From Thomasclavelia spiroformis (lineage in GTDB: Bacteria > Bacillota_I > Bacilli_A > Erysipelotrichales > Coprobacillaceae): 64,000 nt of DNA. Below are positions 37,183-45,793 of the stretch, piece after piece. The notes beneath the pieces are model-generated. The model saw nothing but the letters and a program-made list of their open reading frames with translations. It searched no databases and had not been told where the DNA came from. How positions within the stretch are numbered: the first letter of the stretch is position 1; every line of letters begins with the position of its first letter. The position numbers and the translations under genes are program-made. The DNA lies in assembly GCA_016901755.1 (NCBI GenBank), contig JACJKV010000015.1, positions 1-64,000 on the forward strand. Reading direction: 5' to 3'.

Positions 37183-38163
37183 ATGAAAAAATGGACATGT
37201 ATTATTCTCATTTTTCTGATATTGTTAACTGGCTGTCATTCAAATAATCAGCCATTATCTGATAAACGGTTCTGTTTAGATACTATTGTACAGATTACAT
37301 TGTACGACAGTCAGTCTCAAGATGTTTTAGAAGGCTGTTTTGATATCTGCAATAACAGTGAACTTATTTTTTCAGCAACAGATCCTAAGAGTGAACTGTA
37401 TCAGATTAATCATAGTACGAATAAACTTGAGATGCAAACGATTTCTGATGAACTTTATGAAGTCATCGCTGCGGGTCTATATTACAGTGAGTTATCACAC
37501 GGTAAATTTGATATTACAGTAGGATCAGTATCTTCGTTATGGGATTTTAAAACTGATTCACCGTCTTTGCCTGATAAAGAAGCCCTGCAGCAGGCGTGTC
37601 AGCATGTATCTTATCACAATATTGTGCTAGAGAAAAATAAAATTGCTTTTCTTGATTCAGAGACTATGATTGATTTGGGAGCAATCGCTAAAGGCTATAT
37701 TGCTGATCAGATCAAAAATTATTTGCTTGATCAAAAGGTTAACAGTGCATTAATTAATTTAGGTGGAAATATTCTTTGTGTTGGCCAAAAAAATAATGAC
37801 TGCTTTACGATTGGTCTTACGGATCCTTTGGCTCCTGACAGCTCTATTATTAGCTTAGAAATCGAAGATCGTTCTGTTGTTACCAGTGGAACCTATCAGC
37901 GATATTTTGAATATGATGGTAAAATCTATCATCATTTGCTTGATCCGCAAACAGGATATAGTTATGATAATGATTTAGCCTCGGTTACGATCATTTCTGA
38001 ATCTTCTTTGCAGGGTGACGCCTTAAGCACTGTCTGTTTTGCTTTAGGCAAAGCAGAAGGTATTAAACTGCTTAATTCAATGGACGATGTTTATGGCTGT
38101 TTTATTGATAACGATGATCATATAACGTATTCTACCGGTTTTGAAAAACAGTTTGTGAAATAA
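37183..38163 (+). CDS. apbE: FAD:protein FMN transferase (ApbE), lipoprotein
   Basis: Attaches FMN covalently to Thr in flavinylation motifs, here presumably those of RnfG and RnfD encoded next door. 326 aa, with a lipoprotein signal (MKKWTCIILIFLILLTGC), DTIVQITLYD, IDLGAIAKGYIADQI, GGNILCVGQ and the C-terminal HHLLDPQTGYS and GDALSTVCFALG. The start at 37183 is favoured by AGGGGG seven bases upstream. It is convergent with rnfB and divergent from the NusG-II gene. Confidence 0.92.
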   Translation: MKKWTCIILIFLILLTGCHSNNQPLSDKRFCLDTIVQITLYDSQSQDVLEGCFDICNNSELIFSATDPKSELYQINHSTNKLEMQTISDELYEVIAAGLYYSELSHGKFDITVGSVSSLWDFKTDSPSLPDKEALQQACQHVSYHNIVLEKNKIAFLDSETMIDLGAIAKGYIADQIKNYLLDQKVNSALINLGGNILCVGQKNNDCFTIGLTDPLAPDSSIISLEIEDRSVVTSGTYQRYFEYDGKIYHHLLDPQTGYSYDNDLASVTIISESSLQGDALSTVCFALGKAEGIKLLNSMDDVYGCFIDNDDHITYSTGFEKQFVK

Positions 38164-38190
38164 AAGCTCCTTTTCAGGAGCTTTTATTCT
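38162..38190. terminator. Shared terminator between apbE and rnfB
   Basis: AAAAGCTCCT (38162-38171) pairs with AGGAGCTTTT (38176-38185). Confidence 0.8.
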
Positions 38191-38969
38191 ATGATTTTTC
38201 TTGGACATTTTTCGACACAGGCACCACAGTTTGTACATTTTTCATAATCGATATGTGCTAAAAAACGATCTATTGTAATAGCACCACTTGGACATACTTT
38301 AGTACATAAAGTACAGCCAATGCATCCTGCTTTGCAGGATTTGTTGACCATAGGTCCCTTATCGTGTGAATTACACTGAACACGATGCTTAGAATGATAA
38401 GGAACCATTTCAATTAAATGATTAGGACATACGTCAATACATTTTTGACAGGCCTTGCATTTTTCTTTATCTACTACAGCAACTCCGTCGATTATATGGA
38501 TTGCGTCAAATGGACAGGCTTTGACACAGCTGCCATAGCCCATGCATCCATAACTGCATTTTTTATCTCCAGCTCCAGGTACAACAGCAGCACTTTGACA
38601 GTCCTGAATACCAAAATAGTGATATTGTGTTTTTACTTTATCACATGTTCCTTTACATTTGACATATGCTGTCATATGAACTGATTCTGTGGCTTCTTCA
38701 CCCATGACCTGACCGATCTTTTTAGCTGTTTCCATACCACCAACAGGACACTGATTGACTGGAGCCTGTTTTTTGGCAATTGCGGCAGCTAAACCATCAC
38801 ATCCTGGGAAACCACAGGCACCGCAGTTGTTTCCAGGTAAGAGGGCTCTGATTTTTTCTTCATTTTCGTCTACTTCAACTTTAAATTTTTCGCTGGCAAC
38901 TCCTAAAACGATCCCTATCAGCAAACCTATTACACCGACGACTAAAGCAGCAATCATTATTCCATTCAT
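38184..38969 (-). CDS. rnfB: Rnf complex subunit B (ferredoxin-type)
   Basis: A 261-aa iron-sulfur subunit. One N-terminal membrane helix is followed by the CGACGFPGC cluster motif near residue 50. Four [4Fe-4S] ferredoxin motifs then follow: CSYGCMGYGSCVKACP, CKACQKCIDVCP, CIGCTLCTKVCP and CTNCGACVEKCP. It is believed to be the ferredoxin-accepting subunit of the ion-pumping NAD:ferredoxin oxidoreductase. Last gene of the operon. Confidence 0.95.
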   Translation of the reverse strand: MNGIMIAALVVGVIGLLIGIVLGVASEKFKVEVDENEEKIRALLPGNNCGACGFPGCDGLAAAIAKKQAPVNQCPVGGMETAKKIGQVMGEEATESVHMTAYVKCKGTCDKVKTQYHYFGIQDCQSAAVVPGAGDKKCSYGCMGYGSCVKACPFDAIHIIDGVAVVDKEKCKACQKCIDVCPNHLIEMVPYHSKHRVQCNSHDKGPMVNKSCKAGCIGCTLCTKVCPSGAITIDRFLAHIDYEKCTNCGACVEKCPRKIIE

Positions 38970-38981
38970 GATGTTTCCTCC

Positions 38982-39554
38982 TTATATTAATCCTGAAAAA
39001 CCGATAAAGGCTATTGCCATTAATCCAGCGGTAATTAAAACGATAGGGGAACCCTGAAAAGTATGAGGAATATCATTGTCTTCAATCTTTTCTCTAATTC
39101 CTGAAAGAATGACAATTGAAATAGTAAAACCTAATGCAGTACCAAAACCAGCAACCACACTGGTTACAAAATCAAATCCATTTTGTACGTTAGTTAAAGC
39201 TACTCCTAATACGGCACAGTTTGTTGTAATCAGTGGCAGGTAAACTCCTAATGCGTTATAAAGACTTTTAGAAAATTTCTTTAAGAACAGTTCAACAAGC
39301 TGAACCAATGCAGCAATTATGAGGATAAAAGCTACAGTTTCAAGATATTCCACATGAAAGATCACTAGCAGCTGATATAAAAGACTGGTAACAGCTGAAG
39401 CAATGGTAATAACAAAGATAACTGCAGCTCCCATTCCAGCAGCAGTTTCCATTTTTCTGGAAACCCCTAAAAATGGACATAGACCTAAGAATTGAGATAA
39501 TACGACATTATTAACTAATGATACACTAATAAGCGTTAACAGTAATTGTTCCAT
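38982..39554 (-). CDS. rnfA: Rnf complex subunit A
   Basis: A 190-aa membrane protein, about six helices. NNVVLSQFLGLCPFLGVSRKME and NALGVYLPLITTNCAVLGVAL are RnfA/NqrE signatures, including the half-membrane cysteines that coordinate a buried Fe-S centre in the family. It lies between rnfE and rnfB. Confidence 0.95.
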   Translation of the reverse strand: MEQLLLTLISVSLVNNVVLSQFLGLCPFLGVSRKMETAAGMGAAVIFVITIASAVTSLLYQLLVIFHVEYLETVAFILIIAALVQLVELFLKKFSKSLYNALGVYLPLITTNCAVLGVALTNVQNGFDFVTSVVAGFGTALGFTISIVILSGIREKIEDNDIPHTFQGSPIVLITAGLMAIAFIGFSGLI

Positions 39555-39556
39555 GA

Positions 39557-40258
39557 TTATTTATCCTCCTTTTCTAAGGCTAATTTATTAGAGGTACAAG
39601 TCATACCATGGCAGTTCATACAGTCACCACCGCATTTTAATTGAGAATTGTTTTTCTGATTCGTTGCACTAGGTAATTTGAATTTGTTCTGTAATGCTGA
39701 AAGCAAAGCCAAAACAAAGAATGCACCTGGAGCCATAACGAAAATAGTAACTGGTTCATATCCAGATGGTAAAACGGCTATATTAAATGCTGTACCAGCT
39801 CCTAGTAATTCTCGAACCAGCCCAATACAGGTCAAAGCAATTGTAAAACCTAGCCCCATTCCTATTCCATCCATAATAGATAAAACAGGATTGTTTTTTG
39901 AAGCAAAAGCTTCTGCACGTCCTAAAATGATGCAGTTAACAACAATCAGCGGAATATAGATTCCTAATGTGTCATATAAAACCGGAATATATCCCTGCAG
40001 CAACAATTGAACGATAGTAACCATTGAGGCAACAATAACGATATATGCCGGAATTCTGACACGGTCTGGAATGATTTTTCTTAATAAAGAAATAACAAAG
40101 TTTGACATGATCAGTACAACCATGGTTGTCAGTCCCATTCCCATACCATTAATGGCGGAGCTTGTAACAGCAAGAGTAGGGCACATACCTAACATTAATA
40201 CAAATGTTGGATTTTCTTTGATGATTCCATTAAACAAAGGTGTTAAATATTTTTTCAT
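39557..40258 (-). CDS. rnfE: Rnf complex subunit E
   Basis: A 233-aa membrane protein paralogous to RnfA (GMCPTLAVTSSAINGMGMGL, LGIYIPLIVVNCIILGRAEAFA). The start is MKKYLTP at 40258: an ATG nine bases upstream is too near the GGGAG. After the last helix it has a soluble cysteine-rich tail, CGGDCMNCHGMTC, which could bind a metal or cluster. Confidence 0.93.
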   Translation of the reverse strand: MKKYLTPLFNGIIKENPTFVLMLGMCPTLAVTSSAINGMGMGLTTMVVLIMSNFVISLLRKIIPDRVRIPAYIVIVASMVTIVQLLLQGYIPVLYDTLGIYIPLIVVNCIILGRAEAFASKNNPVLSIMDGIGMGLGFTIALTCIGLVRELLGAGTAFNIAVLPSGYEPVTIFVMAPGAFFVLALLSALQNKFKLPSATNQKNNSQLKCGGDCMNCHGMTCTSNKLALEKEDK

Positions 40259-40263
40259 CACTC

Positions 40264-40881
40264 TCATCTCCCTTCATTAACGATATAGATATTATAAAAA
40301 TCCAGAGCTCCATTAACACCATAGGTCATAGCGTTAGAAGTGATGGTAGCTCCTGAAAGAGCATCAATTTCATTATCATTTTTACTGCCAGATTTGGTTA
40401 CTGTAAATGACTCAACTTTTTTGCCAACGTACTGATTTCTGAATTCTTCGTTTTGAGCATTCATACCTAGACCAACAGTTTCGTCAATTGACAGGATTTC
40501 AACACCAGTAATGACACCTTCAGTATCAATACCGACAGTGATTTCTATATCACCATTAAAACCATCTTTATCAACAACCTGTATAACATAACCGATAATT
40601 TCTTCCTGATCATAAGCAGTTAATGCATTGATAATTTCAATGCCATTGGTACCATAATTATCAGTTAGAGCAGTTGCTGATTCTTTGATCTGATCTTTAA
40701 ATTCTTCTTTAAAATCACTGGCATTTTGCATGACCTGACTGTATGCATTCAGTTTAGTTTCTTCCTGTTGTCTGGCAATGGGGTCTTTGGTCAGTCCATA
40801 GACGTAACCTAGCAGACAGCCAGATATAACAGTAATGATAAAAAGTATTAATGTATCTTTGAAAATAGCTTTACTATTCAT
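40264..40881 (-). CDS. rnfG: Rnf complex subunit G (covalent FMN)
   Basis: A 205-aa subunit: one membrane anchor (TLILFIITVISGCLLGYVYGL), then an extracytoplasmic FMN domain. The flavinylation motif is SGATITS with FMN expected on T179, placed by ApbE. The start at 40881 overlaps the end of rnfD by 8 bases; AGGTG lies upstream. Confidence 0.94.
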   Translation of the reverse strand: MNSKAIFKDTLILFIITVISGCLLGYVYGLTKDPIARQQEETKLNAYSQVMQNASDFKEEFKDQIKESATALTDNYGTNGIEIINALTAYDQEEIIGYVIQVVDKDGFNGDIEITVGIDTEGVITGVEILSIDETVGLGMNAQNEEFRNQYVGKKVESFTVTKSGSKNDNEIDALSGATITSNAMTYGVNGALDFYNIYIVNEGR

Positions 40882-41809
40882 GTTTAACACCTGCCTTTCC
40901 AAATGGAACTGGAAGCGTGAATTTTTCAATTATAGGCACCAGCAGATTGGAGATAATAATTGCATAAGATACACCTTCTGCACTGGTTCCAAAAAAGCGG
41001 AACAGACCAGTCAGAATGCCAATAATGATTCCATAAATGATCTGACCGTTTCTGGTAATTGGACTGGTAACATAATCGGTTGCCATAAAGAAAGCTCCAA
41101 AAATCAGCCCACCACCACATAACTGACATCCTAAATAATACAAGTTAAAAGGCTGAGGCGAAAAAACAAGTGTAAATAAAGTAAAAGTTAAAATATAGGT
41201 CAAAGGAATTGTCAGTTTAATGACATGTCTGATGACAAGATAAGCTGCACCCAATAATAAAGCTATGACCGATGTTTCACCAATTGTTCCACCGATATTG
41301 CCAATAAACATAGAAAGCAGATCATAATTGCCACCACTTTTAATAATGGCCAGGGGAGTTGCACTAGCGACTCCGTCATAAACAAAATTTGTCATTCTGC
41401 CGGTAAAGGAAATGAGCAGAAAACATCTTGCTGCCAAAGCCGGATTCATAAAGTTCTGTCCTAGACCACCATAAAGCTGTTTTACAACAATGATTGCAAA
41501 AACACCTCCGATTACCGGCAGCCATAAAGGTACGCTGGCAGGTAAGTTTAATGCCAGGATCATTCCGGTTACAACGGCTGAAAAGTCTTTAATTGTCATT
41601 GGTTTTTTTAAAAAATATTCGAATAAGAATTCTGATAGTACGCATGTCGCCACTGTGACAGCAATAATCAATGCTGCATTCAAACCGAAATTATAAATCC
41701 CAAAAAGAGTTGCTGGTAACAAGGCAATAATTACATCTAACATTATTTGGGAAGTTGTTGTTTTATCACGAACATGTGGTGATGCTGAAACGTTGAGTAA
41801 TTTATCCAT
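40874..41809 (-). CDS. rnfD: Rnf complex subunit D (covalent FMN)
   Basis: A 311-aa polytopic membrane subunit starting SPHVRDKTTTSQIMLDVIIAL. GGLGQNFMNPALAARCFLL and DGVASATPLA are RnfD features. The expected FMN-bearing Thr is T151 in ASAT, slightly different from the SGAT form in related NqrB. GGAGG precedes the start. Confidence 0.94.
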   Translation of the reverse strand: MDKLLNVSASPHVRDKTTTSQIMLDVIIALLPATLFGIYNFGLNAALIIAVTVATCVLSEFLFEYFLKKPMTIKDFSAVVTGMILALNLPASVPLWLPVIGGVFAIIVVKQLYGGLGQNFMNPALAARCFLLISFTGRMTNFVYDGVASATPLAIIKSGGNYDLLSMFIGNIGGTIGETSVIALLLGAAYLVIRHVIKLTIPLTYILTFTLFTLVFSPQPFNLYYLGCQLCGGGLIFGAFFMATDYVTSPITRNGQIIYGIIIGILTGLFRFFGTSAEGVSYAIIISNLLVPIIEKFTLPVPFGKAGVKHE

Positions 41810-41818
41810 AAAAACCTC

Positions 41819-43135
41819 CTATTTTCTTTGTGATGCTGCCACTAAGCGTTTCATTTTACGAAATGCCTGTGTCATATTTCTTTTAGCAGGACAGATGTAA
41901 CTGCAGCTGCCGCATTCTATACATTCCATACCGTTAAGCTTGACAAAGTTTTCCAGATCGTTTTTCTGGGCATAACGATACATCAGCTGAGGAACGATAT
42001 GACTTGGACAGACATCAACACACCTGCCACAATGGATACATGGTGTTGGTGTATTAGCGGCCACTTCATCATGGGTCATCGCCAAGATAGAGCTTGATGT
42101 TTTGGTGACGGGAATATCTAACGACATTAAAGCCATCCCCATCATTGGACCGCCAGAAATTATTTTTTCTGCTGCCTGTTTTAATCCGCCATTTTCTTCC
42201 AAAATGTAGCTGCAGCTGGTACCGGTTGGTACTTCCAGATTACATGGGGAATTTACGGCATCACCCGTTAATGTGATAATAGTAGAAATTAATGGGTGAT
42301 CAAAACTGACAGCCTGATAGACGGCAATGACAGTAGCGACGTTATTGACGATACATCCAGCATCAGCGGGCAGCATTTTTGAATGAATTTTTCGTCCTGT
42401 TGTTGCATAGATTAACGCTCTTTCACCACCTTGAGGATATTTGGTAAGTAACGGTCTAACTTCAATATCCGGTTCATTTGAACAAAGTTCATTCAGTAAG
42501 GTGGTAGCCTCAGGTTTGTTGTTTTCGATTCCAATAATACCTTTAGCATGAGGAAATAATCGTAGGATTATTTTTATTCCAGCAATCAGCTGTTGTGGTC
42601 TTTCGATCATTAAACGATAATCGGAAGTAAGATATGGTTCACATTCAGCACCATTTATAATAATGTAGTCAATATCATCTTTGTTTTTAGGTGATAATTT
42701 GACGTGTGTTGGGAAACCAGCACCTCCTAAACCAACAATACCAGCCTGTTTGATTTTTTCTATAATATCTTCGTCTGATAATTGTGAAATATCATTTTCA
42801 TGTTCTTCACCAAACTTGGTATACTGTCCATCATTGATGATAACAATAGCATCTTTGTAGGCTCCGGAAGCATCAAGACGTGGTTCAATCGTTTTGACGG
42901 TTCCTGATACTGAAGAAGCAATATTGGCAGAGACAAATCCTTGTGCAACGGCAATAGTCTGTCCAACTTTGACTTCATCTTTGGCTTTGACGATTGCCTT
43001 GGCTGGAGCTCCAATATGCTGAGATAAAGGAAATACGACTTCCTGACTGGCATTCATCATCCTGATTTTTTCATTTTTTGTGTATTCTTTTCCATCATAA
43101 GGGTGAATTCCACCCTTGAAAGTTTTAAGCTTCAT
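41819..43135 (-). CDS. rnfC: Rnf complex subunit C (NADH-binding)
   Basis: A 438-aa peripheral subunit that exchanges electrons with NAD(H). N-terminal KTFKGGIHPYDGKEYT, NADH/FMN region GLGGAGFPTHVKLSP and GAECEPYLTSDYRLM, then two [4Fe-4S] motifs CIHCGRCVDVCP and CIECGSCSYICP. First gene of the operon. The ATG at 43135 is preferred over a TTG nine bases upstream. Confidence 0.95.
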   Translation of the reverse strand: MKLKTFKGGIHPYDGKEYTKNEKIRMMNASQEVVFPLSQHIGAPAKAIVKAKDEVKVGQTIAVAQGFVSANIASSVSGTVKTIEPRLDASGAYKDAIVIINDGQYTKFGEEHENDISQLSDEDIIEKIKQAGIVGLGGAGFPTHVKLSPKNKDDIDYIIINGAECEPYLTSDYRLMIERPQQLIAGIKIILRLFPHAKGIIGIENNKPEATTLLNELCSNEPDIEVRPLLTKYPQGGERALIYATTGRKIHSKMLPADAGCIVNNVATVIAVYQAVSFDHPLISTIITLTGDAVNSPCNLEVPTGTSCSYILEENGGLKQAAEKIISGGPMMGMALMSLDIPVTKTSSSILAMTHDEVAANTPTPCIHCGRCVDVCPSHIVPQLMYRYAQKNDLENFVKLNGMECIECGSCSYICPAKRNMTQAFRKMKRLVAASQRK

Positions 43136-43197
43136 ACATTTCAACCCCTTCCTATTAATTTTACATGAATAGGTTTTAAAATGAAAGCCTTTTCAAT

Positions 43198-43236
43198 AAG
43201 TTAAAAAATTAACTTTAATTGTTAAAAAATTAACTT
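43198..43236. promoter_or_regulatory. Two Rex-like palindromes, 21 bp apart, before rnfC
   Basis: GTTAAAAAATTAAC occurs at 43200-43213 and again at 43221-43234. The second, in context TTGTTAAAAAATTAACTT, matches the clostridial Rex pattern at 16 of 18. The 21-bp period puts both on one face of the helix. They lie 65-100 bases upstream of the rnfC start on its template side; a plus-strand TTGACA follows at 43239. Confidence 0.6.
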
Positions 43237-43303
43237 TTTTGACATAAATAAAAAAGATTAGGTCATAATCATAAAGGAAATGGGAGAGAAAATGATAATA
43301 TTA

Positions 43304-43332
43304 TTGACTTTAAGCGGATTTTATTGTATTAT
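43304..43332 (+). promoter_or_regulatory. Promoter of rpsD
   Basis: TTGACT (43304-43309), 17-base spacer, and TATTAT (43327-43332). Confidence 0.75.
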
Positions 43333-43338
43333 ATCAAA

Positions 43339-43498
43339 GCAATAAAAAATAGCAGCACATAGAGTTTTGAAAAAAGCGTTAATATCGACTGATTGTATAG
43401 TACCTTGCTGCAATGGGAAATACTTAATATTGACACTTATCAGATGATCTATGCAATGTTATTGCTTTATGCAAATAAAACAATACGGAGGAAAATTT
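43339..43498 (+). promoter_or_regulatory. rpsD 5' leader, possibly S4-autoregulated
   Basis: About 160 untranslated bases before rpsD. GCAGC (near 43354) can pair with GCTGC (near 43409), and GCAAT-GTT-ATTGC forms a hairpin at 43453-43465. In Bacillus, S4 binds its own leader to repress rpsD; a similar role here is a guess. No terminator is seen in it. Confidence 0.35.
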
Positions 43499-44104
43499 AT
43501 GGCACGTTATACTGGACCACAATGGAAATTATCTCGTCGTTTAGGATTCTCTACATTAGAAAACGGTAAAGAATTAAACAGAAGAGCATATGCTCCTGGT
43601 CAACATGGACAAAAAAGAAAAAAACAGACTGAATATGGATTACAGTTAGCAGAAAAACAAAAGGTAAGACATATGTATGGAGTTAATGAAAAACAATTCC
43701 ACAATACTTTCAAACAGGCAGGTAAAATGGAAGGAATTCATGGTTATAACTTCTTAACATTGTTAGAAAGAAGATTAGACAATGTTGTTTACAGATTAGG
43801 TTTTGCTTCTACTAGAAGACAGGCTAGACAATTAGTAAACCATGGACATTTCTTAGTAAATGGTGTTAAAACTGATATTCCATCATACAGAGTTAATGTT
43901 GGTGATGTCATTGAAGTTAGAGAAAAATCATTAAATTTAGCTGTTATTAAAGAAGCTTTAGAAAACAGAGTGGCTACACCTGCTTTCGTTGAAGTAGATA
44001 CAACTAAATTAACTGGTAAATTAACTCGTTTACCTGAAAGATCAGAATTAAATCAGGAAATTAATGAATCACTGATCGTAGAATACTACAACAGACTTGG
44101 TTAA
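43499..44104 (+). CDS. rpsD: 30S ribosomal protein S4
   Basis: A 201-aa primary 16S rRNA-binding protein that nucleates 30S assembly. [37 protein letters not shown], and the S4 RNA-binding domain [32 protein letters not shown]. The zinc-binding cysteines found in some S4 proteins are absent (C-minus type). Start chosen for GGAGG nine bases upstream. Monocistronic, as in Bacillus. Confidence 0.97.
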   Translation: MARYTGPQWKLSRRLGFSTLENGKELNRRAYAPGQHGQKRKKQTEYGLQLAEKQKVRHMYGVNEKQFHNTFKQAGKMEGIHGYNFLTLLERRLDNVVYRLGFASTRRQARQLVNHGHFLVNGVKTDIPSYRVNVGDVIEVREKSLNLAVIKEALENRVATPAFVEVDTTKLTGKLTRLPERSELNQEINESLIVEYYNRLG

Positions 44105-44106
44105 TA

Positions 44107-44136
44107 AAAAAACAGCTATTATTAGCTGTTTTTTTG
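44107..44136 (+). terminator. Terminator of rpsD
   Basis: AACAGCTA and TAGCTGTT with a TTAT loop, then T7, directly after the stop. Confidence 0.85.
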
Positions 44137-44150
44137 TGAAAGGAGAAAAT

Positions 44151-44543
44151 ATGGCACAGGAAAAAGTTATACTTTTTAATCTTCTGGATCAGAAAAAAGG
44201 ACAGATCATGAAGACGATATTTGAACAGTTAGGTGTTGAGGTTATTAGAATTGACAGTAAAGACTTAAATGAATCTGTTGGGTACCTTTTTGGTGTTCAT
44301 GGGTTTAAACAGGCCAAGCGAGAATATAAAAAGACAAGAGAAGAAGAAGTGCTTGTTTTTCATGGCTTTTCTAAAGAACAGATGGAATTGGTACTAGATG
44401 TTTTTCAGGGAGCACAACTGCCTTTTATCCCATATAAGGCAATGACGACTTCACAGAATATTGAAATGCCTTTTCATGAGTTTATCGATAAAGTTAAGGA
44501 AGAATATGAAAGCCGCCTCGTTCATCCAGGTAAACTGTCATGA
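44151..44543 (+). CDS. DUF3783-domain protein (first of a pair)
   Basis: A 130-aa soluble protein. EEEVLVFHGFSKEQMELVLDVFQGAQLPFIPYKAMTT is the DUF3783 signature. No enzymatic residues stand out and the family has no assigned function. The start follows AAAGGAG. It overlaps the next DUF3783 gene by 4 bases (ATGA), so the two are translated together. Confidence 0.8.
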   Translation: MAQEKVILFNLLDQKKGQIMKTIFEQLGVEVIRIDSKDLNESVGYLFGVHGFKQAKREYKKTREEEVLVFHGFSKEQMELVLDVFQGAQLPFIPYKAMTTSQNIEMPFHEFIDKVKEEYESRLVHPGKLS

Positions 44544-44914
44544 GCAGAAAACTGCTGATTTATCGCATGGATCTGCTGGCACATCATGATTCTATCAAAA
44601 CGATTTGTCGATTGTCTGATATTGAGCTGATTAGAGTTGATGATCAGATGATTCATCTAAAAATAAAAGATATTCTTCAAAATAAAATCAGAAAAAGAAA
44701 AAATAAGGCATTAGCTATGCCAATGATCGTTTTTTCAGGAATGATGCAGAATGATATCGATCTGTTGCTTGAGGCGTTTAAAAAGGCTTCAGTTCCTTTT
44801 ATTCCGTTGAAAGCAATGGTTACCGCAACAAATCTGCACTGGTCTTTTGCTCAGCTTTTTGATCATATTTTTGCAGAGTATCAGCAAGTTATACAAAAGA
44901 GGCTAAAGCTATAG
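44540..44914 (+). CDS. DUF3783-like protein (second of a pair)
   Basis: A 124-aa partner of the previous gene, with the same closing block: MIVFSGMMQNDIDLLLEAFKKASVPFIPLKAMVTATN. The N-terminal halves share a simple fold-like pattern but little sequence. The central part is basic (KIRKRKNK). A heteromeric complex is plausible. Function unknown. Its ATG overlaps the upstream stop. Confidence 0.7.
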   Translation: MSRKLLIYRMDLLAHHDSIKTICRLSDIELIRVDDQMIHLKIKDILQNKIRKRKNKALAMPMIVFSGMMQNDIDLLLEAFKKASVPFIPLKAMVTATNLHWSFAQLFDHIFAEYQQVIQKRLKL

Positions 44915-44959
44915 ATTATACAAATCAGATTTGTTATAATTTAAAAAATGGAGGTAATT

Positions 44960-45667
44960 ATGGAAGAAAGTAGAATTTGTATTGCTTTGGATTTTAAAAC
45001 AAAACAGGATGTAGAAGATTTTTTAAAAAAATTTGGTGATGAAAAATTATATGTCAAAGTCGGAATGGAACTGTTTTATGGTGAAGGAATTGAAATGGTC
45101 AAAATGATCAAAGCGATGGGACATAAGATTTTCCTTGATCTGAAATTACATGATATTCCTAATACTGTAAAAAGTGCAATGAGACAATTAGCTAAACTGG
45201 ATGTAGATATCGTTAATGTACATGCATCAGGTGGTATTGAAATGATGAAAGCTGCAATTCAAGGTTTAGAAGAGGGAAAACAGGGTGGAAAGAGACCACT
45301 GTGTATTGCGGTAACCTGTTTAACTTCTTTGGATCAGGATGTTTTGGATAATCAGCTGCTGATTCATGAACCATTAAATGAAGTAGTACTTAAATGGGCA
45401 CAAAATGCAAAAGAAGCAGGTTTAGATGGTGTTGTCTGTTCACCATTAGAATCAAAAATCATTCATGATCATTTAGGCATGGATTTCCTGACTGTTACTC
45501 CAGGAATCCGTCTGGCAACTGATAATGTCAATGATCAAAAAAGAGTAACTACACCTGCTATGGCTAAAGAACTGACTTCAAGCTATATCGTGGTGGGAAG
45601 AACAATTACAGCCAGTGAAGATCCTTTAGCAACCTACCACAAAGTATATGAGGATTTCCAGGGATAA
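44960..45667 (+). CDS. pyrF: Orotidine 5'-phosphate decarboxylase
   Basis: Converts OMP to UMP, last step of de novo pyrimidine synthesis. 235 aa, with the catalytic block FLDLKLHDIPNTV, VKVGMELFYGEG, and the phosphate-binding TPGIRL and IVVGRTIT. ATG at 44960, eight bases from GGAGG, is preferred over an upstream start. A TATAAT at 44935 suggests its own promoter. Confidence 0.95.
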   Translation: MEESRICIALDFKTKQDVEDFLKKFGDEKLYVKVGMELFYGEGIEMVKMIKAMGHKIFLDLKLHDIPNTVKSAMRQLAKLDVDIVNVHASGGIEMMKAAIQGLEEGKQGGKRPLCIAVTCLTSLDQDVLDNQLLIHEPLNEVVLKWAQNAKEAGLDGVVCSPLESKIIHDHLGMDFLTVTPGIRLATDNVNDQKRVTTPAMAKELTSSYIVVGRTITASEDPLATYHKVYEDFQG

Positions 45668-45672
45668 TATGC

Positions 45673-45700
45673 AAAAACTGATTTAAGATCAGTTTTTCTT
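45673..45700 (+). terminator. Terminator of pyrF
   Basis: AAAAACTGAT (45673-45682) pairs perfectly with ATCAGTTTTT (45688-45697). Confidence 0.8.
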
Positions 45701-45793
45701 TTTATCTTAATAACAGATATTTTTGTAATGTAAATATTGATTATTTTAAAAAAATAATATAATCTTATTAATGTGAAAAGTGAGGGTTAAACA

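Noticed and set aside
43292-43342. 16-codon ORF with GGGAGAG upstream before rpsD
   Set aside because: It overlaps the clear TTGACT/TATTAT promoter of rpsD, so it would not lie on that transcript; probably chance.
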